DNA of 51,555 nucleotides from Acidobacteriaceae bacterium (GTDB taxonomy: Bacteria > Acidobacteriota > Terriglobia > Terriglobales > Acidobacteriaceae). The stretch lies in the NCBI GenBank assembly GCA_003132405.1, contig PKXQ01000067.1, forward strand, positions 1 to 51,555. Direction: 5' to 3'. The translations under genes and the position numbers were made by a program. The notes beneath the pieces were generated by a model. The model saw nothing but the letters and a program-made list of their open reading frames with translations. It searched no databases and had not been told where the DNA came from. Positions 1 to 9,035 of this stretch are shown here, piece by piece. Numbering within the stretch: the stretch's first letter is position 1; every line of letters begins with the position of its first letter.

Positions 1-270
1 GGAAGGTCGCCGTCGGCACCACAAAGAAGTCGATCGAGGCCATCTGTTCCAAGTGGTTGGTCAAGAACGTCCGCCAGGTTTGGGAAGGCGGCTTCCGCGG
101 TCGACGAAGATATTTGGCCACGGTCGATTGTGCTACTTCGATCCCTAACTTGAGCAGTTCCCCGTGAATGCGGGGTGCTCCCCACAACGGGTTCGCTTGG
201 CTCATGTTCCGAATCAAGCCGCGAATTTCCGCCGCTACGTTCAGTCTTCCCGGACGCCACCAGAGTGAAA
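1..270 (-). pseudogene. IS transposase/integrase remnant, partial
   Basis: Read on the minus strand, this stretch encodes a segment of an rve-type (DDE) insertion-sequence integrase. The frame gives VAAEIRGLIRNMSQANPLWG, then a GAPRIHGELLKLGIEV-like block, a KPPSQTWRTFL block and SIDFFVVPT. In the family these mark the helix-turn-helix linker and the start of the catalytic core. The frame meets a stop codon just upstream (about 287-289), and no intact N-terminal half follows, so the gene is 5'-truncated or frameshifted. The catalytic part would lie beyond the left edge and cannot be judged. I see no terminal inverted repeat inside the window. The family assignment rests on motif memory. Confidence 0.75.
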
Positions 271-640
271 AGGGCGACGAAAAGAGAGCTCATCGAGATA
301 CCACCAGGATCTCACGAATGCTCGGAATCTCTGCGTTTTCAGCACGGACGGAGTTTTCGGTAACCACAACCGATGAGAACGAATGGCCAGATCCAATGGG
401 TGCTCACGTGGATCACGCGAACGCCCGAGAGCACTCATTGATCCGGCGGTCAATTTACGCTATCGCCTGACCGCGACAAGTTCAATGACGGACTGTGCGT
501 GATGGTGCTAATGTTCGTTCGTGACCTCTTCGCCAAATCCAGTTCTGCGAATCCTTGTAATTGCCCATGATGAGACGATCGGAGAGGTTGCTGCCGCGAT
601 GCTGCGTACCGAGTGAAATGGCCAGCCGGCCCATTTCTTA
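271..640. other. Non-coding or decayed stretch beside the IS remnant
   Basis: Short open frames exist on both strands, but none resembles a known protein or has a convincing ribosome-binding site. The stretch separates two pseudogene remnants and is best read as degraded sequence. No repeat, hairpin or RNA gene was recognised. Confidence 0.4.
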
Positions 641-663
641 AATGATGGCGCGGTGGTTCCATC

Positions 664-1110
664 TCAGCGTATCTCTACGAGCAAGAGCATGTACGTGTTG
701 GCTGGTGGTCGCCAATGCGGAACCGGAGCTTTTCCGTCGGGCATGAAGCCAGGCGAAGCGGTTTCCTGAATGCCGTTCGCATTTACTTTCTGGATTTCTC
801 CTACGCCCGTTGGCAGCAGAGCGAAACCAGCCAGGTTTACAGTCGTGGCGTTCGACGCTAACACCTGCTTGGTGTCCGGCGAGAGAACTGGCTCGTCGTA
901 CTGTCCGAGTTTTATTGCGGGGGCCGTCGGTTTTTCGAAGGAAAGCCAGCCCCGGCGGACGTTTTGAGATCACTAACACGCCTACGGCAGTGACGCTTAG
1001 CGTCGTCTCTGGCGGATAGGCGAGAGTAAGATCGGTTAAACCAAGTGAGTCTCTTTGAAACATAGCGAGGAAATTGCGATGGGCGGAGTCCCGCCACTGT
1101 CGCGTTCGAG
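664..1110 (-). pseudogene. Frameshifted fragment of a kinase-type WD40/TolB propeller
   Basis: Two minus-strand frames together look like part of the C-terminal propeller of acidobacterial Ser/Thr kinases. The upstream frame ends with FLRKTDGP. A one-base shift near position 925 then continues as PAIKLGQYDEPVLSPDTKQV, followed by FALLPTGVGE and PGFMPDGK. In intact homologues, including the kinase at 9.9-12.5 kb in this window, these blocks are contiguous ([16 protein letters not shown], then SPDGKWA, then LVPTGTGE). Only about 130-150 residues are represented, with no kinase domain and no start. It is most likely a decayed gene piece. The alternative, a sequencing indel, would still leave a truncated gene. 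Confidence 0.55.
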
Positions 1111-1165
1111 TCACGGGCAAACTGGTATTCCGAGCCAGCTAGGCCCATAGGAATTGTGAACGATT

Positions 1166-2455
1166 TTAATTAAGAACAATCAGTGACGCCAAGCCGGCGC
1201 TCCGCTCCGTCGCCCGCGCGCCGACTTCGTCCTTCTCTTTGGCCGCGTAGTGCGAATCAACGTATTCATCGAGAATCTGGATGAACTCGGCGACAATCTT
1301 GTCGCCCTTCAGCGTAGTGAACAATCGACCATCCACATACACCGGAGCCTTAGGCTCCTCAAAAGTTCCGGGTAGCGAAATGCCGAGGCTGGCATGCTTC
1401 GATTCTCCAGGCCCATTGACCACGCATCCCATCACCGCAACTTTCATCTCTTCTACGCCCGTGTGCGTCTCTTTCCACACCGGCATCTGTTCGCGCAAGT
1501 AAGTCTGAATCTGTTGCGCCATCTCCTGAAAGAACGTGCTCGTCGTACGCCCGCATCCCGGGCAAGCCGTAACTTGCGGAGTAAAGCTGCGAATGCCAAG
1601 CGATTGCAAAATCTGTTGCGCCACGCGGACTTCCTCGGTGCGATCTCCGCCCGGAGCAGGTGTAAGCGAGACGCGGATCGTATCGCCAATCCCCTCCTGC
1701 AAGAGCACGGCCATGGCCGCACTCGAAGCGACAATGCCCTTCGCGCCCATTCCAGCTTCCGTCAATCCAAGATGCAAAGGATATTCGCAGCGCGAAGCAA
1801 GAATGCGATACACGTCAATCAGATCCTGTACGCCGCTTACTTTCGCGCTCAGAATAATCTGATCCGGACGCAGCCCATGCCGCTCCGCCAGTTGCGCCGA
1901 CGTGAGCGCGCTCACCACAATCGCTTCCATCGTTACGTCGCGGGCATCCTTCGGTTCCGGAAGCAGCGAGTTCTCGTCCATCATTTTCATCAGCAGCGCC
2001 TGATCGAGCGAGCCCCAATTTACCCCGATGCGTACCGGCTTCTGATACTTCACCGCAACCTCAATCATGGTGCGGAAATTGTCATCGCCCTTGCGCCCTA
2101 TGCTGGAATTCCCAGGATTGATGCGATACTTGGCCAGCCCCTCAGCGCAACCCGGATATTTCGTCAGCAGCTGATGCCCGTTGTAATGGAAATCGCCGAC
2201 GATCGGCACGCGCACGCCCTGCCTCTCCAGCCCCTCAATGATGTGGGGAATAGCCTTAGCCGCATCATCGTTGTTAACGGTGACGCGCACCACTTCGCTG
2301 CCCGCCCGCGCTAAAGCCGCAACCTGTTTAACCGTTCCGGCAATGTCTGCGGTGTCGGTATTCGTCATCGATTGCACCATAACCGGTGCATCGGTGCCCA
2401 CGCGCACTCCGCCAATCGAAGCAGTAAAGGTTTTTCTCCGCTTAATTTCAGCCAT
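1166..2455 (-). CDS. ispG: 4-hydroxy-3-methylbut-2-enyl diphosphate synthase (IspG/GcpE)
   Basis: IspG catalyses the reductive ring opening of MEcPP to HMBPP, the penultimate step of the MEP isoprenoid pathway, in the cytoplasm. The 429-aa product starts with MAEIKRRKT and shows the family blocks [34 protein letters not shown] and GLTEAGMG. The C-terminal [4Fe-4S] site is present as CPGCGR and [10 protein letters not shown]. Length fits the compact bacterial form without the plant-type insert. I chose the ATG at 2455 because the 22 residues upstream (from 2521) are not IspG-like. The gene follows dxr and rseP on the same strand, so two MEP enzymes flank the protease; the 152-nt gap to rseP may hold its own promoter. 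Assignment is secure. Confidence 0.97.
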   Translation of the reverse strand: MAEIKRRKTFTASIGGVRVGTDAPVMVQSMTNTDTADIAGTVKQVAALARAGSEVVRVTVNNDDAAKAIPHIIEGLERQGVRVPIVGDFHYNGHQLLTKYPGCAEGLAKYRINPGNSSIGRKGDDNFRTMIEVAVKYQKPVRIGVNWGSLDQALLMKMMDENSLLPEPKDARDVTMEAIVVSALTSAQLAERHGLRPDQIILSAKVSGVQDLIDVYRILASRCEYPLHLGLTEAGMGAKGIVASSAAMAVLLQEGIGDTIRVSLTPAPGGDRTEEVRVAQQILQSLGIRSFTPQVTACPGCGRTTSTFFQEMAQQIQTYLREQMPVWKETHTGVEEMKVAVMGCVVNGPGESKHASLGISLPGTFEEPKAPVYVDGRLFTTLKGDKIVAEFIQILDEYVDSHYAAKEKDEVGARATERSAGLASLIVLN

Positions 2456-2607
2456 ATTTAGCTTTATTTTACCACGCGAAGTAAGGGGACCCAGTGGACC
2501 TTCAGTTCCAAGGAGGGACAAGACAAACGACCAGATAGGGTTGAGTTTGCCTCCTAATGAAACACCAGGAACTCGCTGAAGCTAAGAGCTAAAAGCCAAG
2601 AGCTGGG

Positions 2608-3960
2608 TTACGGCATGCGCGTCAGCCCCGGCAGCGTCTTCACCAGGTCGTTATAAATCACCATCACCGCGAAGAGCACCAGAAAAACAAATGCCGCCTG
2701 GTAGATGCGTTCCTTGATCGGCAGGCTGATTTCCTTCTGCATCAGGCTCTCAATAAAGAGGAGCAGAATCACGCCGCCGTCGAGTATGGGGATGGGCAGC
2801 AGGTTCATGATGCCGAGATTCAAGCTGATCGCGGCCGTGATCAAGAGCAGCGGAGTCCAGCCCTGCTCGCGCGCCGCCGCGCCCACCGCGCTGCCAATTC
2901 CAATCGGTCCGTCTACTTGCCGCATCGATACCTTGCGCTCCACCATCTTCCGCAGCAATTCGAGAATCAGGAAAGAACTGCGCTTGTTATCCGAGAGCGA
3001 CCGTCTCAAAGCATCCGGGAAGTTAAGCTTCACTACTTTCGTCGGATTACTCGCAATCCCGATACGGTAAGCAGGTTCCTGCCCCCCGCCTCCCCGGTCG
3101 AATGTAGGCTTCACCGTGAACGCTTGTCTCTGGCCGCTTCTAAGAACCACAATTTCGAGCGGCTGATCTTTGGTCCGTTTCAGCATCTGGATCAGCGCCT
3201 GCACCGCCGGAATCTCCTGCCCGTTAGCCGTAAGAATCTGGTCGCCTATTTTAAGTCCGGCCTTTTCGGCGGGCATCCCCGGCTCAACCGTGGTCAACAC
3301 TACGCTCGACTCCTGCGGCACCCACCCCATCGCGCCATACTGATTCGGCCCGACCGGCTCCGGCGTCAGCGTCTCATCGATCACCTTGCCATCGCGCTCA
3401 ATGCCAAATTTCAACGGCTGATTCGGGCTGAGCGCGCACTTCACTTCCATCTGCTCCCAGGTCGGATTGCTGATGTCATCGACCCGCACAATCTTGTCGC
3501 CTCGCTGAATGCCAGCTTTTTCGGCAGGCGTATCAGGGTTGACCCATCCCACCACCGCCGGTTCATCGAGCACTGCTGGATATTCGTAGCGCACCATATA
3601 GACGCCGGTGAGTAACCCTACCGCCAGTATGACGTTCATGGCTGGCCCAGCCAGCGCAATCACAAAGCGCTGCCAACGCGGATGCGATAGAAACTCTCCC
3701 GGATCGCCCGTCCGGTCATCCATCGGGTTCTCACCCGACATCTTCACGTAGCCGCCGAGCGGTAAAATATTGATGCGATACTCGGTGCCGCCACGCCGAA
3801 AGCCCAGCAACCGCTTGCCGAAGCCGATGGCAAACTGTTCCACCCGAACCCCGAAATACTTGGCTGCAGCGAAGTGTCCGAACTCATGAATCAGGATCAT
3901 GAATCCGAGCACTATGCCCATAACAAAAATGGTATGCAGGATGGACAAAAGCTGTGCCAT
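2608..3960 (-). CDS. rseP: RIP metalloprotease RseP (site-2 protease, M50)
   Basis: This is an inner-membrane site-2 protease that cuts transmembrane segments, classically of anti-sigma factors or spent signal peptides. The 450-aa protein carries the zinc motif HEFGH at residues 25-29 in its first membrane segment. Two periplasmic PDZ domains follow, with blocks such as GWVNPDTPAEKAGI and EPGMPAEKAGLKIGD. The second zinc-ligand region near the C-terminus is NLLPIPILDGG, ahead of the last membrane helix. Two tandem PDZ domains match E. coli RseP. It lies 28 nt downstream of dxr and upstream of ispG, a common bacterial arrangement. An anti-sigma factor at 18.9-19.7 kb has one membrane segment and could be a substrate, but nothing in the sequence proves this. 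Confidence 0.95.
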   Translation of the reverse strand: MAQLLSILHTIFVMGIVLGFMILIHEFGHFAAAKYFGVRVEQFAIGFGKRLLGFRRGGTEYRINILPLGGYVKMSGENPMDDRTGDPGEFLSHPRWQRFVIALAGPAMNVILAVGLLTGVYMVRYEYPAVLDEPAVVGWVNPDTPAEKAGIQRGDKIVRVDDISNPTWEQMEVKCALSPNQPLKFGIERDGKVIDETLTPEPVGPNQYGAMGWVPQESSVVLTTVEPGMPAEKAGLKIGDQILTANGQEIPAVQALIQMLKRTKDQPLEIVVLRSGQRQAFTVKPTFDRGGGGQEPAYRIGIASNPTKVVKLNFPDALRRSLSDNKRSSFLILELLRKMVERKVSMRQVDGPIGIGSAVGAAAREQGWTPLLLITAAISLNLGIMNLLPIPILDGGVILLLFIESLMQKEISLPIKERIYQAAFVFLVLFAVMVIYNDLVKTLPGLTRMP

Positions 3961-3988
3961 ATTAATTTAGACTACTCCCAATTCCCGA

Positions 3989-5182
3989 TTATGAAATAGC
4001 CCGGATGGGCAATCCCTTTCGACTCTGCTTCTGCACCATTTCTCTTGCCAAAAGGCGGGCCTCTGCGTCCAAAATCAGCACCTGTTGTATAGATTCCAAA
4101 TGCCGCGCTGGCGTTGCAGCCATTACTTCTTCAATAATCCGCGGAATCTCTTCAAACCCAATCTGCTCCTCCAAAAACGCCGCTACCGCGACCTCATCCG
4201 CCGCATTCAGCGCAATTGTCTTTGCCCCACCCGCGCTCGCCGCCTCATACGCTAGCCGCAGGCAAGGAAATTTAGCCATATCCGGCGGGCAAAAATCCAG
4301 ATGCCGCAAGTCATGAATAGAGAAACGCAAATCCGACGCAATCCGTTCCGGATAGGTCAGCGCGTACAAAATCGGGAGCCGCATATCCGTCACCGAAATC
4401 TGCGCAAGTATGCTGCCATCTACAAACTCGACCAGCGAATGGATCGTAGACTGTGGATGCACAATGACTTGCACCCGCTCCGGCGCCACCTGAAACAGCC
4501 GGCAAGCCTCAATCACCTCGAACCCCTTATTCATCAACGTTGCCGAATCAATGGTGATCCTTTTTCCCATCTTCCAGGTCGGATGATTCAGCGCCTGCTC
4601 GACCGTAATGGCAGCAAATTCCGCTTTCGGCGTTTTCAAAAAAGGACCGCCCGAAGCCGTCAGCCAGATCCGCTCCACTTCTTCCATCCGCCCGCCCCGC
4701 AGGCACTGATGAACCGCATTATGCTCGCTATCAATCGGCAGAAGAGGCCTGCCCTGCCGGCGAGCCTCGGCCGTAATCAGCTCGCCCGCCACCACCAGGC
4801 ATTCCTTATTAGCCAGCCCAACCGTCTTGCCCGCGCGCACCGCTTCATAAGTAGCCTCCAGCCCCGAGACCCCCACGATCGCGCTAACCACAAAATCCAC
4901 CTCTGAATGCGTAGCGACTCGAACCGTCCCCGCCGCCCCATCGACCACTTCAACCTCAGAGATTCCCGCGCCAACCAGTCTGCCGCGCACCTCCGCCGCA
5001 TCCTCTTCCTTGGCCAGCGAAAGCACCCGAGGCTTCCACCGCACAGCCTGCTCGAATGCCAGCTCGGCGTTGCTCCCAGCCGCCAGCGTCGCGACTTCAA
5101 AGCGGTCAGGATAGCTCTCGACCACACTTAAAGTGCTGCGCCCAATCGAGCCGGTCGAACCCAAAATGGCGATACGTTTCAT
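3989..5182 (-). CDS. dxr: 1-deoxy-D-xylulose-5-phosphate reductoisomerase (Dxr/IspC)
   Basis: Dxr converts DXP to MEP using NADPH and a divalent metal, the committed step of the MEP pathway. The 397-aa product begins MKRIAILGSTGSIG, the Rossmann nucleotide-binding start of the family. It has the substrate/metal motifs LPIDSEHNAVHQCL and TASGGPF, and the NHPTWKMG and TLMNKGFEVIEA blocks that define the enzyme. I start it at the ATG at 5182; an in-frame TTG 12 nt upstream is less likely. It is the first of the minus-strand dxr-rseP-ispG cluster. uppS, cdsA and frr, which often precede dxr, are not adjacent here; an MFS exporter is. Assignment is secure. Confidence 0.97.
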   Translation of the reverse strand: MKRIAILGSTGSIGRSTLSVVESYPDRFEVATLAAGSNAELAFEQAVRWKPRVLSLAKEEDAAEVRGRLVGAGISEVEVVDGAAGTVRVATHSEVDFVVSAIVGVSGLEATYEAVRAGKTVGLANKECLVVAGELITAEARRQGRPLLPIDSEHNAVHQCLRGGRMEEVERIWLTASGGPFLKTPKAEFAAITVEQALNHPTWKMGKRITIDSATLMNKGFEVIEACRLFQVAPERVQVIVHPQSTIHSLVEFVDGSILAQISVTDMRLPILYALTYPERIASDLRFSIHDLRHLDFCPPDMAKFPCLRLAYEAASAGGAKTIALNAADEVAVAAFLEEQIGFEEIPRIIEEVMAATPARHLESIQQVLILDAEARLLAREMVQKQSRKGLPIRAIS

Positions 5183-5241
5183 GCAGGAAGTCAAATCTCA
5201 TTGTAAGGGATGAGGAACGAACTGGGGACTAGCGCCGGTTC

Positions 5242-6492
5242 CTACTCCGCCGCCGAAGCCATCGCTTGCTCGACTTCAACCGGCCAGCAAGCGCTCCCAA
5301 ACGCGACCGCATACACCGCCGCGATCATCCCAAATCCCGCCGTCAGGCTCACTCGCGAAGCAATCCATCCCACCGCCAGCCCCAGCGTCACCTGCAAGAA
5401 CGTCCCAAAGAAATAAAAAGTATTCTGCACCCGCCCCATGAAGTGCTGCGGCACCTGCTCCATCAGACTAGTATTCATCGCCACGCCGCTAACCCCGCGC
5501 GCCGATCCCATCAGCACAAACAACATCACCGCCAGCCCCAGCCACGGCGCAAACGGCGCGAGCGCCATAGTAAAAGTCAGGAGCAGCATCGACAGCGCAA
5601 TCGACCACCGCGCCCCCACCCGCGCAATCAGCGCCGGAGCATACATCGCGCTAAGAAACGCGCCCACGCCCCACCCACCATTCAACCATCCATATCCGGT
5701 CGCGCCCGCATGAAACACGCGATCGCTCAGTGGAGCCGTAACCACCACTCCCGTCATCATCGCGCCCAAAAATAACGCCCAGCTCGTCCCCAGGAAAACC
5801 ACGCTGCGATGCGAGCGCAGAAACGCCAGCCCCTCCCGCGTCTCGCGCACAAATCGCGCCGCCGCAGTCTCCGCCGCTTCCAGATCGTGCCGCAACTCGT
5901 CCGCCCGCGGCACCACATGCCGCCCCTGCCGCACCCCCAGGTAACAGGCAAACGAAACAACGTAAGTGCTCACATCGATCAGCAGCACTCCGCCGAGCCC
6001 TATATGTTCATAGACAAATCCAACAATCGCCCCGGCAATCAGCCACCCGCCCTGTATCCCCGCCAGCAGAAATGTATTCGACTGCACGAACGCGCCCTCT
6101 GGCGTCAACTCCTGAATCAGCGCCGTAATCGTAGGCCAGAACATCCAGAACCCCGCCGCCACCAGCGTGTTCATCAAGTAGAGTTCCCACACCTGCACGC
6201 GATGCAGAAACGCCAGCACCGTTACCGCCAGAATGACAACCGCGCGCGAAGCATCCAGCCACATCACCAGCCGCCGCCGGTCTTCGCGATCAATAATGAC
6301 GCCCGTAAACGGCAGCATCAGCATCGCCGGAATCGTCTGTAGCGCCGCAAACGTCCCCAACGCCATCTCCGAATGTGTCCGCTGCAGAATCGTCCAAGCC
6401 ACCGCAGCCGAATTCATCCCGCTGCCCAGCATGGAAATCACATTCGCCGCAAAAACAAAGCGCAGCGAACGCCTCTGCAAAATCGACCGCAT
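5242..6492 (-). CDS. MFS transporter, EntS/MFS_3-like exporter
   Basis: A 416-aa polytopic membrane protein of the major facilitator superfamily. The N-terminus (residues 8-35) reads into the first helix with FVFAANVISMLGSGM. The loop 2-3 signature region contains FTGVIIDREDRRRL (the D-R-x-x-R-R part of MFS motif A). About twelve hydrophobic segments can be counted. The pattern resembles the EntS/MFS_3 branch, which includes siderophore and drug exporters, so the substrate is unknown. It is transcribed toward dxr with a 59-nt gap and may be co-transcribed, though no functional link to isoprenoid synthesis is evident. The ATG at 6492 has no strong ribosome-binding site. Confidence 0.85.
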   Translation of the reverse strand: MRSILQRRSLRFVFAANVISMLGSGMNSAAVAWTILQRTHSEMALGTFAALQTIPAMLMLPFTGVIIDREDRRRLVMWLDASRAVVILAVTVLAFLHRVQVWELYLMNTLVAAGFWMFWPTITALIQELTPEGAFVQSNTFLLAGIQGGWLIAGAIVGFVYEHIGLGGVLLIDVSTYVVSFACYLGVRQGRHVVPRADELRHDLEAAETAAARFVRETREGLAFLRSHRSVVFLGTSWALFLGAMMTGVVVTAPLSDRVFHAGATGYGWLNGGWGVGAFLSAMYAPALIARVGARWSIALSMLLLTFTMALAPFAPWLGLAVMLFVLMGSARGVSGVAMNTSLMEQVPQHFMGRVQNTFYFFGTFLQVTLGLAVGWIASRVSLTAGFGMIAAVYAVAFGSACWPVEVEQAMASAAE

Positions 6493-6844
6493 CAGTCGAA
6501 TCTAACACGCAGGGAAGCGGTCGCTAGGCGTCGGTCGGCGCTCGAGAAAAATGCTGATCTGAGGCGTTTTGTTTTGAGTCAGGTTCTTGGTGATAAGGGG
6601 ACACTACGATAACGATCTTACGCCCGTCGTGGGACAGTCATGCGGCAGTTCGCGAGAGCGAACTATTGTCTTGTAAGATTTGCTTTACGTGGCAGTCTGT
6701 ATGGACAACATTGCCATAGCGCTTTTGCGACCACTGACGGTTTGGTATGGCAATGCGCTGTAGCTCTTGTGACCACCGCACTGCAATACGTGACGTTTCT
6801 CACTGACAACGCGCGATAATTCGTGTCCTCTTAACACGAGTCGC
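6493..6844. other. Divergent intergenic region between MFS and HAF genes
   Basis: No gene is seen here. The region must hold divergent promoters for the MFS gene and the HAF-repeat gene. It contains a perfect 10-bp inverted repeat (separate entry). The 3' part of the same gap (6845-6994) is a structured leader of the HAF gene. I could not pick convincing sigma-70 hexamers. Confidence 0.4.
6709..6755. repeat. Perfect 10-bp inverted repeat
   Basis: CATTGCCATA at 6709-6718 is the exact reverse complement of TATGGCAATG at 6746-6755, with a 27-nt spacer. Short direct similarity also follows each arm (GCGCT and GACCAC). It could be an operator or a transcript hairpin upstream of the HAF gene; no T-run follows, so it is not a typical terminator. 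Confidence 0.4.
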
Positions 6845-6920
6845 CTCCTCGAAGAGCAATCTCGACAGTCGAGACGCAGCACCCCCCGAGGCGGCCGGGC
6901 CCTTACTGGTTGCGTTAGTC
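6845..6920 (+). promoter_or_regulatory. Candidate cyclic-di-GMP-I (GEMM)-like riboswitch
   Basis: The leader of the HAF-repeat gene contains elements in the order expected for a GEMM aptamer. These are GCAATC (6856-6861), a 6-bp hairpin TCTCGA/TCGAGA (6860-6874), GACGCA directly after the hairpin (6873-6878), a GC-rich segment, then TGGTTGC (6907-6913). GCAATC can pair with GGTTGC (6908-6913), like the closing helix of GEMM, whose consensus is GCAAACC, a P2 hairpin, GACGCAAAGC and finally GGUUGCC. Deviations are real: GCAAT instead of GCAAA, GACGCAGCA instead of GACGCAAAGC, and a short P3. A degenerate or distinct aptamer, or plain chance, remains possible. Confidence 0.35.
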
Positions 6921-6994
6921 GTCTGACACTCACAAATGGGGGTTTCTAGCCCTGCCAACCACATTGGTTGCTTACAAATAATAAGGAGAACATT

Positions 6995-8119
6995 ATGCAG
7001 GTCAATCCACAACTCCGTAAAAAGTCCAGAACTTTATTGACGTTTGCCGCCATGACCTTGCTGGTCTTACTGGCGATTACGGTTCAAGGGTACGCCCAAA
7101 AATATACTACTTTTAATGTTCCGGGAGCGGGCGCAGGCGCTCAACAAGGCACTATGTCGATCGGGGTCAATGCGCGGGGCTCGATCGTGGGACAATACAT
7201 GGACGCGAAGAACGTGTATCACGGCTTCCTGCGAAAGCCCAACGGAAAATTCATCACCTTTGACCCCGCGGGCTCAACCGGAACCTGGGCCTACGCCCTC
7301 AACAACACGGACGTAGTTGCGGGATGGTACGCTGACGCTGGTAACGTGTGTCACGGCTACGTGCGCGATGCCAACGGTGCTATGGCCATCTTCGACCCTC
7401 CGGACGCAGGCAAGAGTGCCGGTCAAGGCACGTGGCCCGCAGACATTAACGATCTGGGGACAATCGCGGGATACTACGTGGACCAGAGCGACGTGCTGCA
7501 CGGCTTTGTACGCGATGCGAGCGGCAACTTCACCAGCTTCGATGCTCCGGGCGCGGGGAGAGGCCCCGGTCAGGGTACCGAACCCATGTACTTCTCGGCC
7601 CTCAATCCGATGGGTTGGATCACGGGTCTTTATGTTGATGCGAACAACGCCGTGCACGGCTTCCTGCGCGCTCCTGACGGCCTCATCAAGTCAGTGGACG
7701 TTCTGGGCGCAGGCACTGGCGCCGGCCAGGGCACCGAACCCTATAGCATCAACCAGTGGCAGGAGATCACAGGGCCCTACATTGACGGGAATGGGGTGTA
7801 TCACGGCTTCGTCCGCAATTCTGATGGCCTGATCACGACGTTTGACGTTGCGCGTGCGGGCACAGGCGCGGGCCAAGGCACGATTCCCGAAACCAACAGC
7901 CGGCATGGTGTGATCACAGGAAACTACATTGATTCGAACTGGGTGAATCACGGCTTCCTGCGTGGCTCACCCGCCGGCATCATCACCACCTTCGATGCTC
8001 CCGGAGCGGGCACAAGACCCAGCCAAGGGACCTTCCCCATGAGCAACAACCGGAAGGGGCAAATCGCGGGATACTTCATTGACGCAAGCGGTGTGTATCA
8101 CGGTTTCATCCGGCAATAA
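6995..8119 (+). CDS. Secreted HAF-repeat protein with seven repeats
   Basis: A 374-aa exported protein. An N-terminal signal segment (basic RKKSR, then a hydrophobic run ending near VQGYAQ, about residues 10-36) precedes seven tandem repeats of roughly 47 residues. Each has the plan TTFDxPGAGTGxxQGT, then a GxIxGxYxD block, then a HGFxR block. The repeats are typical of the HAF family; I infer a beta-propeller or beta-sandwich fold and an extracellular or surface role, but no function is established. The start at 6995 is fixed by AAGGAG at 6983-6988, six bases upstream; an earlier TTG would place the Shine-Dalgarno inside the gene. A structured leader with riboswitch-like features precedes it and a strong terminator follows, so it is a monocistronic unit. 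Confidence 0.85.
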   Translation: MQVNPQLRKKSRTLLTFAAMTLLVLLAITVQGYAQKYTTFNVPGAGAGAQQGTMSIGVNARGSIVGQYMDAKNVYHGFLRKPNGKFITFDPAGSTGTWAYALNNTDVVAGWYADAGNVCHGYVRDANGAMAIFDPPDAGKSAGQGTWPADINDLGTIAGYYVDQSDVLHGFVRDASGNFTSFDAPGAGRGPGQGTEPMYFSALNPMGWITGLYVDANNAVHGFLRAPDGLIKSVDVLGAGTGAGQGTEPYSINQWQEITGPYIDGNGVYHGFVRNSDGLITTFDVARAGTGAGQGTIPETNSRHGVITGNYIDSNWVNHGFLRGSPAGIITTFDAPGAGTRPSQGTFPMSNNRKGQIAGYFIDASGVYHGFIRQ

Positions 8120-8139
8120 ACGGATGCTAAACAATCAAA

Positions 8140-8168
8140 GCCGCCCGGATATCGGGCGGCTTTTCTTT
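8140..8168 (+). terminator. Rho-independent terminator after the HAF gene
   Basis: GCCGCCCG (8140-8147) pairs perfectly with CGGGCGGC (8153-8160) around the loop GATAT, followed by TTTTCTTTT. It lies 21 nt after the HAF stop codon. Confidence 0.9.
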
Positions 8169-8295
8169 TCCATCACGCGGAACTTGGAATCGGGAATTTA
8201 TCGCCATCTACGGCTCCCGACTTCCTTTAGCTACAATGCAATCATGCGACGCGACCCAGCCTCGGTGTCGCGCCGGCAAGCGAAGGGATTCAAGA

Positions 8296-8697
8296 ATGGA
8301 AATCAAACGAACCGGCTCCCAACCCTCCGCCAAAGGGCCATCCGAGTGGTTCACCGGCACCGTGCGGATCGATCCGCTCTTTCAGGCTCCCGATCCGGCT
8401 TTCGTCCAAGGCGCCAGCGTAACCTTCGAGCCCGGAGCGCGCACTGCCTGGCACACTCATCCTCTAGGCCAGACTCTCATCGTTACCGCCGGTTGCGGCT
8501 GGGCCCAGCGCTGGAATGGCCCCATCGAAGAAATTCACCCCGGCGACGTAATCTGGTTCTCTCCCGGCGAAAAGCACTGGCATGGCGCGACTCCAACCAC
8601 CGCCATGACCCACATCGCCATTCAAGAAAAGAAGGACGGAAAAGTTGTCGACTGGATGGAACAGGTAAGCGACCAGCAATACCGCTCCGCGAAATAA
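8296..8697 (+). CDS. Cupin-domain protein
   Basis: A 133-aa single-domain cupin. The first cupin motif is recognisable as [16 protein letters not shown] and the second as [17 protein letters not shown], giving a His-rich metal site (HTH and the two histidines of KHWHG). Such proteins are small beta-barrel enzymes or sensors, often annotated as carboxymuconolactone-decarboxylase-associated cupins; the substrate cannot be inferred. I chose the ATG at 8296, before MEIKRTGSQ, with a weak AAGGG upstream; an in-frame ATG at 8236 would add a basic, non-family N-terminus. It stands alone between the HAF terminator and convergent minus-strand genes. Confidence 0.85.
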   Translation: MEIKRTGSQPSAKGPSEWFTGTVRIDPLFQAPDPAFVQGASVTFEPGARTAWHTHPLGQTLIVTAGCGWAQRWNGPIEEIHPGDVIWFSPGEKHWHGATPTTAMTHIAIQEKKDGKVVDWMEQVSDQQYRSAK

Positions 8698-8760
8698 GTA
8701 GAAAAAAATAAGTAGAGATAAATATTAAGGATACGCCGAGGAGCAAGCCGCTCCGGCCGC

Positions 8761-8991
8761 TCAGCTATCCTTCCGATAAAGCAAATTCCGCATAGCCGTG
8801 CGCCGAGCCTCATTCGCTTCCGCCTGCGCCTTGCGCTCGTCCGCGTCCAGGCCCTTCTTGCTTGCTGTTGCTTTGGAGTCAACTTCCTCAGGCTCGCTGC
8901 AAGCGGGACAGCGATTTGCAAACCCGGGCTTACCCGGCTTCAACTCGAACTCTTCCGAGCACACCGCGCAAACTCGAATCGGAAACGCCAT
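8761..8991 (-). CDS. Small zinc-ribbon protein, unknown function
   Basis: A 76-aa protein with two CxxC knuckles: CAVC at residues 7-10 and CPAC near residue 27. They frame a short EEFELKPGKPGFANR segment, the layout of a rubredoxin-like zinc ribbon. A charged, likely helical tail rich in Lys, Glu and Ala follows. Start at 8991 (MAFPIRVC) is preferred because the seven residues upstream are not part of the ribbon. It is transcribed convergently with the cupin gene and follows the DUF4230 gene on the same strand. No function is known to me. Confidence 0.65.
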   Translation of the reverse strand: MAFPIRVCAVCSEEFELKPGKPGFANRCPACSEPEEVDSKATASKKGLDADERKAQAEANEARRTAMRNLLYRKDS

Positions 8992-9035
8992 GCGGGAAAT
9001 ATGATAAACCAACTGCGCGCGAAGAAATCAAGCCG

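Noticed and set aside
1394..2314. A plus-strand frame of 306 codons opposite ispG
   Set aside because: The product is His/Arg-rich and lacks any motif; ispG on the other strand has all family motifs.
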